64,000 bases of DNA, from contig UBUL01000001.1 of assembly GCA_900468625.1 (NCBI GenBank), positions 151,385 to 215,384 of the forward strand, in the 5' to 3' direction. Positions within the stretch are counted from its first letter, which is position 1, and every line of letters starts with the position of its first letter. Positions 1 to 9,727 of this stretch are shown in pieces. Position numbers and translations under genes: made by a program. Under the pieces are notes generated by a model. That model did no database searches and was not told the DNA's origin. It was given only the letters and a program-made list of their open reading frames with translations. Source of the DNA: Hyphomicrobiales bacterium (GTDB lineage Bacteria; Pseudomonadota; Alphaproteobacteria; Rhizobiales; Rhizobiaceae).

Positions 1-244
1 GGCATATGCAGCGCTGCCAAAAAAGATCGCACCGAAGCGCATAATGTTCAAGCAAGAAATTTTAAGCCTAAACTACTTTTGAATTCCCATTGTTTTTGAA
101 GAGAAATTTTCATTTCCCGTGGTATTATGACTATCCGGCGTCGGCACATTCAGGCACGAAACGCCTTGACGAATGGCAACAACAATATATTTTAAACTTA
201 AATTATTTCGAGATCGGCTCCGGCCGAACGAGGAGGGAAAAGCG
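1..244 (+). promoter_or_regulatory. Upstream region of the aryl-CoA catabolic operon
   Basis: No gene is visible here. The stretch is clearly more A+T-rich than what follows, with runs such as the one around 183-206, as expected for a promoter and operator region. A purine-rich Shine-Dalgarno (GAGGAGGGAAAAGCG) at about 230-244 leads directly into the first gene. I could not define a -35/-10 pair or a regulator site with confidence. The ligase that would activate the aromatic acid is not in this window and may lie upstream. Confidence 0.5.
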
Positions 245-2563
245 ATGCGCATCGTCTGTGTCGGCGGCGGCCCCGCAGGGCTCTACTTCGCGCTTCTGAT
301 GAAGAAGCTCCATCCCGAGCACTCCATTCGCGTCGTCGAGCGCAATCGTCCCTATGACACCTTCGGCTGGGGCGTCGTCTTCTCCGATGCGACCATGGTT
401 TCGATGCGCGAATGGGATCCGGAAAGTGCCGCCGAAATCGAGGACGCCTTCAATCATTGGGACGATATCGAAGTCCTGTTCAAGGGCACGCGCCAGCGCA
501 CCTCGGGCCACGGTTTCGTCGGCATCGGGCGCAAGAAGCTTTTGAACATTTTGCAGAAGCGCTGCGAGGCGCTGAACGTGGAATTGATCTTCGAGACGGA
601 CGTCAATTCCGATCTCGATTACCCCGACGCCGATCTGGTCATCGGCTCGGACGGCCTCAATTCCAAGATCCGCAATCATTACCCGGAAGTCTTCCAGCCC
701 GACATGATCACCCGGCCGAACCGCTATATCTGGCTCGGCACCAACAAGCTTTTCGACGCCTTCACCTTCGATTTCCGCCGCACCGATCACGGCTGGTTCC
801 AGGCGCATATCTACAAGTTCGACGACAAGACCTCGACCTTCATCGTCGAGACGACGGAAGAAGCCTACCTCGCCCATGGCCTCGACAAGATGGGCCAGGA
901 CGGCTCTATCGCCTTTTGCGAAAACCTGTTTTCCGAAGTGCTCGAAGGCGCGTCATTGATGACCAATGCCCGCCATATCCGCGGCTCGGCATGGCTGAAT
1001 TTCAACCGCCTGATCTGCGGCAAGTGGAGCCACTTCAACGGCAATTCCCATGTCGTGCTGATGGGCGATGCCGCCCACACCGCCCATTTCGCCATCGGCT
1101 CCGGCACCAAGCTCGCCATCGATGACGCCATCGAGCTGACCCGCCAATTCCAGATCCACGGGCATGAGAAGGGCAAGATACCGGCCGTTCTCGAAACCTA
1201 CGAAGAAATCCGCCGCGTCGATGTCGCCCGCATCCAGAATGCCGCCCGCAATGCCATGGAATGGTTCGAAGTCGTCGGCCGCCGCTATGCCGATACGCTG
1301 GAGCCGCCGCAGTTCATGTATTCGATGCTGACCCGCTCGCAGCGCATCAGCCACGAAAATCTGCGGCTGCGCGACAAGACCTGGCTCGAAGGCTATGAGC
1401 GCTGGTTCGCCGAGAAATCCGGCCTTGCCGTCGGCAACGACCGCTGCCTGCCGCCGATGTTCACGCCCTATCGCCTTCGAGACGTCCAGCTCGTCAACCG
1501 CATCGTCGTCTCGCCAATGGCTATGTATTCGGCCACGGATGGCGTGATGAACGACTTCCACATCATCCATCTCGGCTCACGCGCGCTTGGCGGTGCAGGA
1601 TTGATCTTCGCGGAAATGACCTGCGTCACTCCGGATGCCCGTATCACCCCCGGCTGCCTCGGCCTTTGGAACGAGGAGCAGGCGGCGCAGTGGAAGCGGC
1701 TTGTCGATTTCGTTCACACCAACAGCGCTGCCAAGGTCGGCATCCAGCTCGGCCATGCCGGACGCAAGGGCGCGACGAAACTCGCCTGGGAGGGTATCGA
1801 CCAGCCGCTGGCCGAAGGCGACTGGCCACTGATCTCGGCCTCGTCAGTTCCCTATCTCAAGAACAGCCAGGTGCCGAAGGCTATGGATCGTGCCGATATG
1901 GAGCGCGTCAAGGCCGACTTCGTACACTCAACCAAGCTGGCGATCGGGACCGGCGCCGACTGGCTGGAACTGCATTGCGCCCACGGCTATCTGCTGTCGA
2001 GCTTCCTGTCGCCGCTGACCAATCTGCGCGACGACGAATATGGCGGCAGCCATGAAAACCGCGCCCGCTATCCGCTGGAAATCTTCCATGCGATGCGCGC
2101 TATCTGGCCTGCGGACAAGCCGATGTCAGTCCGTCTTTCCTGCCATGACTGGACTGATGGCGGCAACACGCCGGAAGATGCGGCGATCTTCGCGCGCATG
2201 TTCAAGGAGGCCGGCGCCGACCTGATCGACTGCTCTTCGGGCCAGGTCTCCAAGCAGGAAAAGCCGGTTTACGGCCGCCTGTTCCAGACGCCCTTCTCGG
2301 ACAAGATCCGCAACGAGATCGGCATCCCGACGATCGCCGTTGGTGCGATCTCCGAGGCAGACCATGCCAATTCGATCATCGCTGCCGGCCGCGCCGATCT
2401 TTGCGCCGTCGCCCGTCCGCATCTGGCGGACCCGGCCTGGTCGCTGCATGAAGCGGCCAGGATCGGCCTGACTTCCATTCCCTGGCCGAAGCAATATCTT
2501 TCCGGCAAGGCGCAGTATGAAACCAACCTCGCCCGTGCGGCCGCGGCAGCACCAGCGAAGTGA
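245..2563 (+). CDS. Bifunctional aryl-CoA monooxygenase / old-yellow-enzyme reductase (salicylyl-CoA 5-hydroxylase or 2-aminobenzoyl-CoA monooxygenase/reductase type)
   Basis: A 772-residue fusion. Residues 1-395 form an FAD aromatic hydroxylase: the Rossmann motif VGGGPAG is at 6-12 and the second FAD motif MGDAAH at 273-278. Residues from about 401 form an old-yellow-enzyme (NADH:flavin oxidoreductase) domain with SPMAMYS, the HCAHGYLLSSFLSP stretch and the DEYGGS motif. This architecture is known from 2-aminobenzoyl-CoA monooxygenase/reductase, which hydroxylates and then reduces the ring of the CoA thioester, and from proteins annotated as salicylyl-CoA 5-hydroxylase. The downstream beta-oxidation genes fit a CoA-bound ring product. 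The ATG at 245 is preferred over the in-frame start at 173 because of its Shine-Dalgarno and because the FAD motif then starts at residue 4. The exact substrate cannot be told from sequence. Confidence 0.85.
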   Translation: MRIVCVGGGPAGLYFALLMKKLHPEHSIRVVERNRPYDTFGWGVVFSDATMVSMREWDPESAAEIEDAFNHWDDIEVLFKGTRQRTSGHGFVGIGRKKLLNILQKRCEALNVELIFETDVNSDLDYPDADLVIGSDGLNSKIRNHYPEVFQPDMITRPNRYIWLGTNKLFDAFTFDFRRTDHGWFQAHIYKFDDKTSTFIVETTEEAYLAHGLDKMGQDGSIAFCENLFSEVLEGASLMTNARHIRGSAWLNFNRLICGKWSHFNGNSHVVLMGDAAHTAHFAIGSGTKLAIDDAIELTRQFQIHGHEKGKIPAVLETYEEIRRVDVARIQNAARNAMEWFEVVGRRYADTLEPPQFMYSMLTRSQRISHENLRLRDKTWLEGYERWFAEKSGLAVGNDRCLPPMFTPYRLRDVQLVNRIVVSPMAMYSATDGVMNDFHIIHLGSRALGGAGLIFAEMTCVTPDARITPGCLGLWNEEQAAQWKRLVDFVHTNSAAKVGIQLGHAGRKGATKLAWEGIDQPLAEGDWPLISASSVPYLKNSQVPKAMDRADMERVKADFVHSTKLAIGTGADWLELHCAHGYLLSSFLSPLTNLRDDEYGGSHENRARYPLEIFHAMRAIWPADKPMSVRLSCHDWTDGGNTPEDAAIFARMFKEAGADLIDCSSGQVSKQEKPVYGRLFQTPFSDKIRNEIGIPTIAVGAISEADHANSIIAAGRADLCAVARPHLADPAWSLHEAARIGLTSIPWPKQYLSGKAQYETNLARAAAAAPAK

Positions 2564-2570
2564 GTATGAG

Positions 2571-3350
2571 ATGACAACTTCGGGCAAATTCGCCGGCCGT
2601 CACGCCCTCGTCACCGGGGCGGGCAGCGGCATTGGCACCGCGATCGCCAAGGCGCTCGCCGCCGAGGGTGCACATGTCAGCCTGGCCGGGCGTCGTCGCG
2701 AGCCGTTGGAAGCGGTTGCCGCCGAGATCGGCGCGGCTGCTTTCGTGGTCGATGGCTTCGATGTCACGAGCCCCGAAGCCGTTACGGCAGGCCTTGCAAA
2801 GTCGCGCGAAAAATTCGGCCTCGTCGATATCCTCGTCAACAATGCCGGCGAAGCGCCGAGCGCGCCCTTCGAAAAGACGAGCCTGGGGGCCTGGAACCAT
2901 GTCCTCACGGTCGATCTGACCGGCGTTTTCCTGGTGACGCAGGCAGTTCTTCCCGACCTGAAGGCTCGTGGCGCCGGTGCGCGCATCATCAACATTGCCT
3001 CGACCGCGGGCTTGAAGGGCTATGGCTACGTCTCGGCTTACGTGGCAGCCAAGCATGGCGTCGTCGGCCTGACGCGCTCGCTGGCGCTGGAACTGGCGAA
3101 AACCGGCATCACGGTCAATGCCGTCTGCCCCGGCTTTACAGACACGCCGATCATCCAGCGCTCAATCGAAACGATCGTCGCTAAGACCGGGCGTTCGGCC
3201 GAGCAGGCGCTTGCCGAGTTCACGAAATCCAATCCGCAGGCGCGTCTTATCAAGCCGGAAGAGGTCGCCGATACCGTGCTATGGCTAGCCTCGCCGGCCG
3301 CGGCATCGATCAATGGACAGGCAATCGCGGTTGCCGGTGGGGAGATTTGA
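2571..3350 (+). CDS. SDR-family NAD(P)-dependent dehydrogenase, likely 3-hydroxyacyl-CoA dehydrogenase step
   Basis: A 259-residue classical short-chain dehydrogenase. The cofactor motif TGAGSGIG lies near residue 14, NNAG near 90, and the active-site Tyr-x-x-x-Lys is in SAYVAAKHG. The ATG lies 7 bp after the fused hydroxylase, so the two are almost certainly co-transcribed. Within an aryl-CoA operon that also has a hydratase and acyl-CoA dehydrogenases, oxidation of a 3-hydroxyacyl-CoA intermediate is the natural role. That is inference from context, as SDR sequence alone does not fix the substrate. Confidence 0.85.
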   Translation: MTTSGKFAGRHALVTGAGSGIGTAIAKALAAEGAHVSLAGRRREPLEAVAAEIGAAAFVVDGFDVTSPEAVTAGLAKSREKFGLVDILVNNAGEAPSAPFEKTSLGAWNHVLTVDLTGVFLVTQAVLPDLKARGAGARIINIASTAGLKGYGYVSAYVAAKHGVVGLTRSLALELAKTGITVNAVCPGFTDTPIIQRSIETIVAKTGRSAEQALAEFTKSNPQARLIKPEEVADTVLWLASPAAASINGQAIAVAGGEI

Positions 3351-3355
3351 ACGCC

Positions 3356-4207
3356 ATGAGCGATCGGGACATGACTATGAAGGGGCACCTGAAGCCCTTC
3401 AGGGATTACAAGCCGGAACACTTCCTCTGGGATGTCAGCGAAGACGGCCGCGTCGCCACCATCCGCCTGAACCGACCCGAGCGTAAGAACCCGCTGACCT
3501 TCGACAGCTATGCCGAGCTGCGCGATCTCTTCCGCGATCTCGTCTATGCGTCGGATATCCGCGCCATTGTGCTGACGGGTGCCGGCGGCAACTTCTCCTC
3601 CGGCGGCGACGTCTTTGAGATCATCGAGCCGCTGACACGCATGGCTATGCCCGAGCTTCTGGCCTTCACGCGCATGACCGGCGATCTCGTCAAGGCGATG
3701 CGCAAATGCCCGCAGCCGATCGTCTCGGCGGTGGACGGCATCTGCGCCGGCGCCGGTGCCATCCTGGCCATGGCCTCCGACCTGCGACTCGCAACACCGG
3801 AAGCCAAGACGGCCTTCCTCTTCACCCGCGTTGGCCTGGCCGGCGCCGATATGGGCGCTTGCGGCATCCTGCCCCGCATCATCGGCCAAGGCCGCGCCGC
3901 CGAACTTCTCTTTACCGGCCGTTCTATGACAGCAGCGGAAGGACAGGCCTGGGGCTTTTATAGCGGACTGCACGCGAGCGCCGACCTCGAGAGCGAAGCA
4001 GTCAAGCTCGCCCGCTCGCTGGCCGATGGTCCTTGGTTCGCCCATAGCATGACCAAGACCATGCTGAACCAGGAATGGGCCATGGGCATCGAGGAGATGA
4101 TCGAATCCGAAGCGCAGGCGCAGGCGATCTGCATGGCGACACAGGATTTCCGCCGCGCCTTTGAAGCGTTCGCCGCCAAGCGCCGGCCGGAATTCCAGGG
4201 GGATTGA
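3356..4207 (+). CDS. Enoyl-CoA hydratase/isomerase family protein
   Basis: A 283-residue crotonase-fold protein. The first oxyanion-hole segment is [14 protein letters not shown] and the second is [16 protein letters not shown]. In the loop that usually carries a catalytic glutamate, the sequence reads [17 protein letters not shown], so the acid is probably the aspartate of GADMG; this is seen in crotonase paralogues that may hydrolyse or rearrange rather than hydrate. The ATG at 3356 lies 5 bp after the SDR stop with GGGGAG upstream. The in-frame extension to 3281 overlaps the SDR gene and is not needed. Its likely role is a hydration or ring-opening step in the same aryl-CoA pathway. Confidence 0.85.
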   Translation: MSDRDMTMKGHLKPFRDYKPEHFLWDVSEDGRVATIRLNRPERKNPLTFDSYAELRDLFRDLVYASDIRAIVLTGAGGNFSSGGDVFEIIEPLTRMAMPELLAFTRMTGDLVKAMRKCPQPIVSAVDGICAGAGAILAMASDLRLATPEAKTAFLFTRVGLAGADMGACGILPRIIGQGRAAELLFTGRSMTAAEGQAWGFYSGLHASADLESEAVKLARSLADGPWFAHSMTKTMLNQEWAMGIEEMIESEAQAQAICMATQDFRRAFEAFAAKRRPEFQGD

Positions 4208-4208
4208 A

Positions 4209-5390
4209 GTGATACCAACGGCAAGCAGCCTCTCCGGCCCGACCCGCGATCATCTGGACTGGCCCTTCTTCGAGGAGCGTCATCACCGTTTCGCCGCCGA
4301 AGTCGATGCCTTTGCAAAGTCCGGCGTCATGGCTTCTATCGATCACGCCGATGTCGATAGCGCATGCCGAAAGCTGGTCAAGGCGCTGGGAGACGCCGGG
4401 CTTCTGACCGCCGCGACAGGCTCGTCCGACAGCGAACCGCTGATCGATTCCCGCATGGTCTGCCTCGCCCGCGAAACGCTCGCCTGGCATGACGGTCTTG
4501 CCGATTTTGCCTTTGCCATGCAGGGCCTCGGCACCGGTGCGATTGGCCTTTCCGGCTCACTCGAATTGCGCTCGGCCGTTCTGCCCAAGGTGCGCTCGGG
4601 CGATTGGCTTGCCGCCTTCGCACTGTCGGAAAAAGACGCCGGCTCCGATGTGGGTGCCATGAGCTGCGCTGCACGCCTCGATGGCGATCATTACGTTCTC
4701 AACGGCGAAAAGACCTGGATTTCCAATGGCGGCATAGCAGATGTCTATACCGTCTTCGTGCGCACCGGCGAAGCACCGGGAACCCGCGGCATCTCTGCTT
4801 TCGTCGTCTTTGCCGATGATCCCGGCTTCTCGATCGCCGAACGCATCGAGGTGATCGCACCACATCCGCTGGCGACGATCCGCTTCGACAATTGCCGCAT
4901 TCCCGCATCGCGCCGCCTCGGCGCAGCAGGCGAAGGCTTCAAGATCGCCATGCGCACGCTCGATATCTTCCGCGCTTCGGTCGCCGGTGCCGGCCTCGGA
5001 TTTGCCCGCCGTGCGCTCGATGAATCGCTTGCCCATGCGCGCTCACGCTCCATGTTCGGCGCGGCCCTTGCCGACCTTCAGTTGACGCAGGCCGCCCTCG
5101 GCGATATGGCGACCGGCATCGACGCGGCGGCATTGCTGACCTACCGGGCAGCCTGGCGCCGCGACGTGCAGCGCTTGCCGACAACCCGAGAAGCGGCCAT
5201 GGCCAAGATGACGGCGACGGAAACCGCGCAAAGCGTCATCGACCACGCCGTCCAGCTTTTCGGTGGACGAGGCGTCAAGGCGGGAGAAATAACGGAAAAA
5301 CTCTATCGGGAGATCCGCGCGCTTCGCATCTATGAAGGTGCGACGGAGGTTCAGAAACTCATCGTCGCGCGCGAACTTCTGAAGGCATAG
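4209..5390 (+). CDS. Acyl-CoA dehydrogenase family protein
   Basis: A 393-residue flavoprotein of the acyl-CoA dehydrogenase fold. It shows the FAD/substrate segment [14 protein letters not shown], the [11 protein letters not shown] motif and a C-terminal catalytic glutamate in [10 protein letters not shown] (about residue 376). It should form a trans-enoyl-CoA and pass electrons to ETF. The start is the GTG at 4209, two bases from the hydratase stop, with AGGGGGA upstream. The N-terminal 70 residues are less conserved-looking than those of the glutaryl-CoA dehydrogenase next door, so the two are distinct members rather than a recent duplication. Confidence 0.85.
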   Translation: MIPTASSLSGPTRDHLDWPFFEERHHRFAAEVDAFAKSGVMASIDHADVDSACRKLVKALGDAGLLTAATGSSDSEPLIDSRMVCLARETLAWHDGLADFAFAMQGLGTGAIGLSGSLELRSAVLPKVRSGDWLAAFALSEKDAGSDVGAMSCAARLDGDHYVLNGEKTWISNGGIADVYTVFVRTGEAPGTRGISAFVVFADDPGFSIAERIEVIAPHPLATIRFDNCRIPASRRLGAAGEGFKIAMRTLDIFRASVAGAGLGFARRALDESLAHARSRSMFGAALADLQLTQAALGDMATGIDAAALLTYRAAWRRDVQRLPTTREAAMAKMTATETAQSVIDHAVQLFGGRGVKAGEITEKLYREIRALRIYEGATEVQKLIVARELLKA

Positions 5391-5490
5391 AGCAATTCCA
5401 GGAAAAGTGCGAAGCGGTTTTCCATCCGGAATTGCGTAGAACAAAGAACTTGAGCGGATTAGTGCTAACTGAAAACACTGAACCGCTCTA
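5391..5490. repeat. Rhizobial intergenic repeat (AGCAATTCC...GGAATTGCG type)
   Basis: The segment 5391-5437 carries AGCAATTCCAGGAAAAGTGC, GAAGCGGTTTTCC and GGAATTGCG, an imperfect palindrome seen again at 16750, 34158 (reverse) and 50155, and degraded at 38081. A second hairpin (GAGCGG...CCGCTC, 5452-5488) follows. It separates two acyl-CoA dehydrogenase genes of one operon and could fold in the transcript. Confidence 0.75.
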
Positions 5491-5506
5491 ATGGGAGATT
5501 GATAGC

Positions 5507-6688
5507 ATGAGCCGCGAGATTTTCGACTGGGCCGACCCGTTCAGGCTGACGGAGCAGCTGAGCGACGACGAACGCATGGTGCTGGATACCGCGCATTCCT
5601 ACGCGCAGGAAAAGCTCGCGCCCCGCGTCCTCGAAGCCTTTCGCCACGAAAAGACCGATCCGGCCATTTTCCGCGAAATGGGCGAACTCGGCCTGCTCGG
5701 CCCGACGATCTCCCCGGAATATGGCGGTGCCGGCCTAAGCTACGTTGCCTACGGCCTGATTGCCCGCGAAGTCGAGCGCGTCGATAGCGGCTATCGCTCG
5801 ATGATGAGCGTGCAGTCCTCGCTCGTCATGGTGCCGATCGAGACCTTCGGTTCGGATGCGCAGAAGCAGAAGTACCTGCCAAAGCTTGCGACCGGCGAAT
5901 GGATCGGCTGCTTCGGCCTCACCGAGCCGAACCACGGCTCCGATCCGGGTTCCATGGTCACACGCGCGAAGAAGGTCGACGGCGGCTACAGCCTGACGGG
6001 GGCCAAGACCTGGATCTCCAACGCACCGATTGCCGATGTCTTCGTCGTCTGGGCGAAGACCGAGGACGGCCTCATCCGGGGCTTCATCCTCGAGAAGGGT
6101 TGGAAGGGCCTTTCCGCACCCGCGATCCACGGCAAGGTGGGCCTGCGCGCATCTATCACCGGCGAAGTCGTGATGGATAATGTATTCGTGCCCGAAGAAA
6201 ACCTGATGCCGAACGTGTCTGGCCTCAAGGGTCCCTTCACCTGCCTCAACTCGGCGCGCTTCGGCATCGCCTGGGGTGCGCTTGGCGCTGCCGAGGATTG
6301 TTACGCCAAGGCACGGCAATATGTGCTCGACCGCAAGCAGTTCGGCCGGCCGCTTGCCGCCAACCAGCTGATCCAGAAAAAGCTTGCCGACATGGTGACC
6401 GAGATCACGCTCGGCCTGCAGGGCTGCCTGCGCCTCGGCCGCATGAAGGAAGAAGGCCATCCGCCCGTCGAACTGACCTCCATCCTCAAGCGCAACAGCT
6501 GCGGCAAGGCGCTGGATATTGCCCGCGCTGCCCGCGACATGCTGGGTGGCAACGGCATTTCCGACGAATTCGGCATCGCGCGCCATCTCGTCAACCTCGA
6601 AGTGGTCAACACCTATGAGGGCACGCACGACATCCACGCCCTCATCCTCGGCCGCGCCATCACCGGCATCGCCGCCTTTTCGAACTGA
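5507..6688 (+). CDS. gcdH: Glutaryl-CoA dehydrogenase
   Basis: A 393-residue acyl-CoA dehydrogenase with the signatures of the glutaryl-CoA subgroup: [31 protein letters not shown], and the C-terminal catalytic Glu of [16 protein letters not shown] (about residue 371). The enzyme oxidatively decarboxylates glutaryl-CoA to crotonyl-CoA with ETF as acceptor. Glutaryl-CoA is a plausible end of the ring-cleavage route encoded upstream, and also an intermediate of lysine breakdown. The Shine-Dalgarno GGGAGATTG precedes the ATG. The gene is preceded by an intergenic repeat, so it may also have its own message. Confidence 0.9.
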   Translation: MSREIFDWADPFRLTEQLSDDERMVLDTAHSYAQEKLAPRVLEAFRHEKTDPAIFREMGELGLLGPTISPEYGGAGLSYVAYGLIAREVERVDSGYRSMMSVQSSLVMVPIETFGSDAQKQKYLPKLATGEWIGCFGLTEPNHGSDPGSMVTRAKKVDGGYSLTGAKTWISNAPIADVFVVWAKTEDGLIRGFILEKGWKGLSAPAIHGKVGLRASITGEVVMDNVFVPEENLMPNVSGLKGPFTCLNSARFGIAWGALGAAEDCYAKARQYVLDRKQFGRPLAANQLIQKKLADMVTEITLGLQGCLRLGRMKEEGHPPVELTSILKRNSCGKALDIARAARDMLGGNGISDEFGIARHLVNLEVVNTYEGTHDIHALILGRAITGIAAFSN

Positions 6689-6696
6689 GGCCCGCC

Positions 6697-7128
6697 TTGG
6701 CATTCAAGACCACGAGACCCCTGCGCTTCGGAGATTGCGATCCCTCCGGCATCGCCTATTTCCCATCGTACCTGAACATCCTCGTCGGGGTGCTGGAGGA
6801 TTATTTCGCTTCGATCGGCTTTTCCTGGCGAAAGCTGATCGACGACCGCCGCCTGGGCGTGCCTACGGTGCGGCTGGATCTGACCTTCGTGAAGCCGGGT
6901 CTGCAGGGCGACGAGCTTGAATTCCGGCTTTCGGTCCATGGCGTCGGCCGGTCCTCGCTCGATCTCGAACACCAGGTCTCGGCCAATGGCCATGTGCTTT
7001 GGACGGCCAGACACCGTGTCGTCGCCACCTCGCTCGACACGCATAAATCTGTGGAATGGCCGGATGATCTCCGCGCCGCGCTCACCTCTCATCTGGAGAC
7101 GAACGATGCACACCATCCTGCAACCTGA
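6697..7128 (+). CDS. Acyl-CoA thioesterase (4-hydroxybenzoyl-CoA thioesterase / hotdog family)
   Basis: A 143-residue single hotdog domain. The opening RFGDCDPSGIAYFPSY carries the Asp-x-x-x-x-x-Tyr/Phe pattern of the 4-hydroxybenzoyl-CoA thioesterase family. It would hydrolyse an aryl- or acyl-CoA, releasing CoA from dead-end intermediates. The start is a TTG at 6697, eight bases after the gcdH stop, with GAGG upstream; no ATG lies in a better position. Its end overlaps the RidA gene by 23 bases. Confidence 0.85.
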   Translation: MAFKTTRPLRFGDCDPSGIAYFPSYLNILVGVLEDYFASIGFSWRKLIDDRRLGVPTVRLDLTFVKPGLQGDELEFRLSVHGVGRSSLDLEHQVSANGHVLWTARHRVVATSLDTHKSVEWPDDLRAALTSHLETNDAHHPAT

Positions 7129-7501
7129 AGGCTGGGCCAAGCCGATCGGCTATGCCAATGGCGTAGCAGCGACGGGCCGTACGGTGTTCGTTGGCGGGCA
7201 GGTCGGCTGGAACGCCGCCTGCGAATTCGAAAGCGACGATTTCGTCGAGCAGGTGCGCCAGACGCTGAAGAATGTCGTCGCCATCCTTGCCGAAGGCGGC
7301 GCCGAGCCGAAGCACATTACGTCCATGACCTGGTATTTCACCGACAAGCAGGAATATCTCGGTAATCTGAAGGGTATCGGTCAGGCCTATCGCGAGATCA
7401 TCGGCCGCCATTTCCCGGCCATGGCCGCCGTGCAGGTCGTCGCTCTCGTCGAGGATCGTGCTAAGATCGAGATCCAGGCGACCGCCGTCATCCCAGAATA
7501 A
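7106..7501 (+). CDS. RidA family protein (enamine/imine deaminase)
   Basis: A 131-residue RidA/YjgF/UK114 protein with VGGQVGWNA near the start and AAVQVVALVEDRAKIEIQATA near the end, the regions that build the trimer-interface pocket. RidA proteins hydrolyse reactive enamines and imines. That is a good fit here: if the operon handles 2-aminobenzoyl-CoA, an enamine product is expected after ring reduction, and a dedicated RidA would release ammonia. The usual Arg of the active site is not obvious to me, so activity is uncertain. It is translationally linked to the thioesterase by overlap. Confidence 0.85.
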   Translation: MHTILQPEGWAKPIGYANGVAATGRTVFVGGQVGWNAACEFESDDFVEQVRQTLKNVVAILAEGGAEPKHITSMTWYFTDKQEYLGNLKGIGQAYREIIGRHFPAMAAVQVVALVEDRAKIEIQATAVIPE

Positions 7502-7508
7502 CACAGGG

Positions 7509-7712
7509 GCATTGCATATGGGGCGGATCGGCACTGGAAATTCCTTCTCCCCAGCGGGGAGAAGGTGGCCCGAAGGGTCGGATGAGGGGGCATCGATTTG
7601 AATTCATGGATTTTCGTAGTTTTGGCGGCCCCCCCTCATCCGCCTGGTGCCCCTTCTCCCCGCTGGGGAGAAGGGGCACCTGCGATTTCCGTTCATATGC
7701 GATACCTACGGA
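7509..7712. repeat. About 200-bp imperfect palindromic (MITE-like) element
   Basis: Two arms, about 7542-7590 and 7630-7680, are inverted copies: each holds a CTTCTCCCC...GGGGAGAAGG mini-palindrome and a GATGAGGGGG / CCCCCTCATC tail. The symmetry continues outward to GCATATG at 7514 and CATATGC at 7694. The same mini-palindrome alone occurs at 23881. There is no transposase. It lies between the RidA gene and the FadB-like gene. Confidence 0.75.
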
Positions 7713-7739
7713 ATAACATTTGGATGGGCAGATAGTATC

Positions 7740-9707
7740 ATGTCGGCATTGCGCTTTTCGGACACCATTTCGGCGGCGCTGGCCGACGGGACCCTTATCG
7801 TCACCATAGACAACGCGCCCGTCAACGCGCTCTCTGCCGATGTCAGGACCGGGCTGATGGGCGCATTCGAGCATGCGGAGAAGGATGGCAATATTGCCGG
7901 CATCGTGCTGACCGGCGCCGGCAGCAGCTTTGTCGGCGGCGCCGATATCAAAGAGTTCGGCAAGCCGCCGGTCGAACCGCATCTACCTGATGTTATCGCC
8001 CGCATCGAAGCCTTTGCCAAACCCGTCGTCGCCGCAATCAATGGCGTGGCCCTCGGCGGCGGTCTGGAAGTGGCGCTTGCCTGCCATCGCCGCCTTGCCG
8101 CGCCAGCCGCGAAACTCGGCCTTCCCGAAGTCAAGCTCGGCATCGTGCCCGGCGCCGGCGGCACGCAGCGCCTGCCGCGGCTCGCCGGCATCGCCGCCGC
8201 CATCGACATGATCGCTAACGGCCGCATCGTTTCGGCCGCCGAAGCGTTGAAGCTCGGTGTCGTGGACAGCGTGTCTCCCGATACTCTGCTCGCAGATGCC
8301 ATCGCGGATGCAAAGTCGACCAATGCCGCTGCATTGCGCCGCACCGGCCATCTATCCATTCCTGCGGAAGCGGTCGAAGCCATCGACAAGGCGGCATCGG
8401 ACGCACTGCGCAAATCACGCGCCCAGCACGCGCCTGCCGAGGCCGTCCGTCTCGTGCGCCTGGCGGCGAGCGTCTCTTTATCGGAGGGGCTGGCGGAGGA
8501 ACGCCGTACCTTCATCGAGCTTCGCGACAGCGAAGAGGCTGCCGCCCTGCGCCACGTCTTCTTCGCGGAGCGCGCCGCGGGCAAGGTCGAAGGACTGGAG
8601 GCCGTCGCTCCGCGCAAGATCGAAATCATCGGCATCGTCGGCACCGGTCTGATGGGCTCGGGCATCGCCCTCTCGGCACTCAATGGCGGCTATCGCGTCA
8701 TCGGCGTCGAGCAGAATGCCGAAGCCGCCCAAAAGGGCCGCGACAGGATCGCCGGTCTGCTCGACAAGGCCGTGCAGTCCGGTCGCCTTGATGCGGCGGG
8801 TCGGGAAGATCGCTCAGGCCGGCTGACGGTCACCGCCGATATGGAGCAGTTGGAACAGGCCGATATCGTCATCGAAGCCGTCTTTGACGATCTCACAGTC
8901 AAGACCGAGCTGTTCCAGCGTCTCGATGCGATCGTTCGCGCCGATGCGATCCTTGCGACCAACACGAGCTATCTCGATCCCGACGTGATCGCTGCCGCAA
9001 CACGGCTGCCGGAGCGCGTCGTCGGGCTGCATTTCTTCTCGCCGGCCAATATCATGCGTCTCCTGGAAGTGGTGAATTGCAGGAAGACGGCGCCCGATGT
9101 GCTGGCGACGGCCCTTGTCCTCGCCAAACGGTTCGGCAAGCTGCCCATCGTCTCCGGCGTCACCGAAGGCTTCATCGGCAACCGCATCTTTTCCGCCTAT
9201 CGCCGCGAAGCGGAATATATGGTCGAGGACGGCGCTTCGCCGCAGGAGATCGACGCTGCGCTGGAGGCCTACGGCTTTCCGATGGGGCCGTTCGCCGTCT
9301 TCGATATGGCGGGGCTGGAAATCGCCTGGGCACGCCGCAAGAGGCAGGCCGCGACACGCGATCCTGCGGAACGCTATGTGATCATCCCCGACCGGCTCTG
9401 CGAAGCCGGCCGCTTCGGCCAGAAGACCGGCCGCGGCTGGTATGCCTACCCCGACGGCAAACGGACTGTTGATCCCGAGGTAACGGCCATGATCGAAACC
9501 GCGCGCGCCGAAAAAGGTATCGTGCCGAAGAGCTTCACCAAGGAAGAAATCGTCAGCCGCCTGCTGAAAGCCATGGTTGACGAAGGCGATGCCCTGCTTT
9601 CGGAAGGCATCGCCGCGCGCGCCAGCGATATCGATCTCGTGATGATCAACGGCTATGGCTTCCCCGCAAGCAAGGGCGGCCCGATGTTCGCCGCCGGCCG
9701 TCGCTGA
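7740..9707 (+). CDS. FadB-like enoyl-CoA hydratase / 3-hydroxyacyl-CoA dehydrogenase, C-terminally short
   Basis: A 655-residue two-domain beta-oxidation enzyme. The N-terminal crotonase part has both catalytic glutamates (GGGLEVAL and GLPEVKLGIVPGAGG). The dehydrogenase part begins near residue 293 with GIVGTGLMGSG, has the catalytic His in GLHFFSP, and contains the two C-terminal helical repeats. The last conserved block reads INGYGFPASKGGPMF and then stops after AAGRR. Relatives such as E. coli FadB run some 50 residues further, so the tail seems lost. The ATG at 7740 is used; the upstream in-frame stretch is part of a repeat. It likely completes the operon. Confidence 0.85.
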   Translation: MSALRFSDTISAALADGTLIVTIDNAPVNALSADVRTGLMGAFEHAEKDGNIAGIVLTGAGSSFVGGADIKEFGKPPVEPHLPDVIARIEAFAKPVVAAINGVALGGGLEVALACHRRLAAPAAKLGLPEVKLGIVPGAGGTQRLPRLAGIAAAIDMIANGRIVSAAEALKLGVVDSVSPDTLLADAIADAKSTNAAALRRTGHLSIPAEAVEAIDKAASDALRKSRAQHAPAEAVRLVRLAASVSLSEGLAEERRTFIELRDSEEAAALRHVFFAERAAGKVEGLEAVAPRKIEIIGIVGTGLMGSGIALSALNGGYRVIGVEQNAEAAQKGRDRIAGLLDKAVQSGRLDAAGREDRSGRLTVTADMEQLEQADIVIEAVFDDLTVKTELFQRLDAIVRADAILATNTSYLDPDVIAAATRLPERVVGLHFFSPANIMRLLEVVNCRKTAPDVLATALVLAKRFGKLPIVSGVTEGFIGNRIFSAYRREAEYMVEDGASPQEIDAALEAYGFPMGPFAVFDMAGLEIAWARRKRQAATRDPAERYVIIPDRLCEAGRFGQKTGRGWYAYPDGKRTVDPEVTAMIETARAEKGIVPKSFTKEEIVSRLLKAMVDEGDALLSEGIAARASDIDLVMINGYGFPASKGGPMFAAGRR

Positions 9708-9727
9708 AAGCGGGCGGCGCAGACGGG

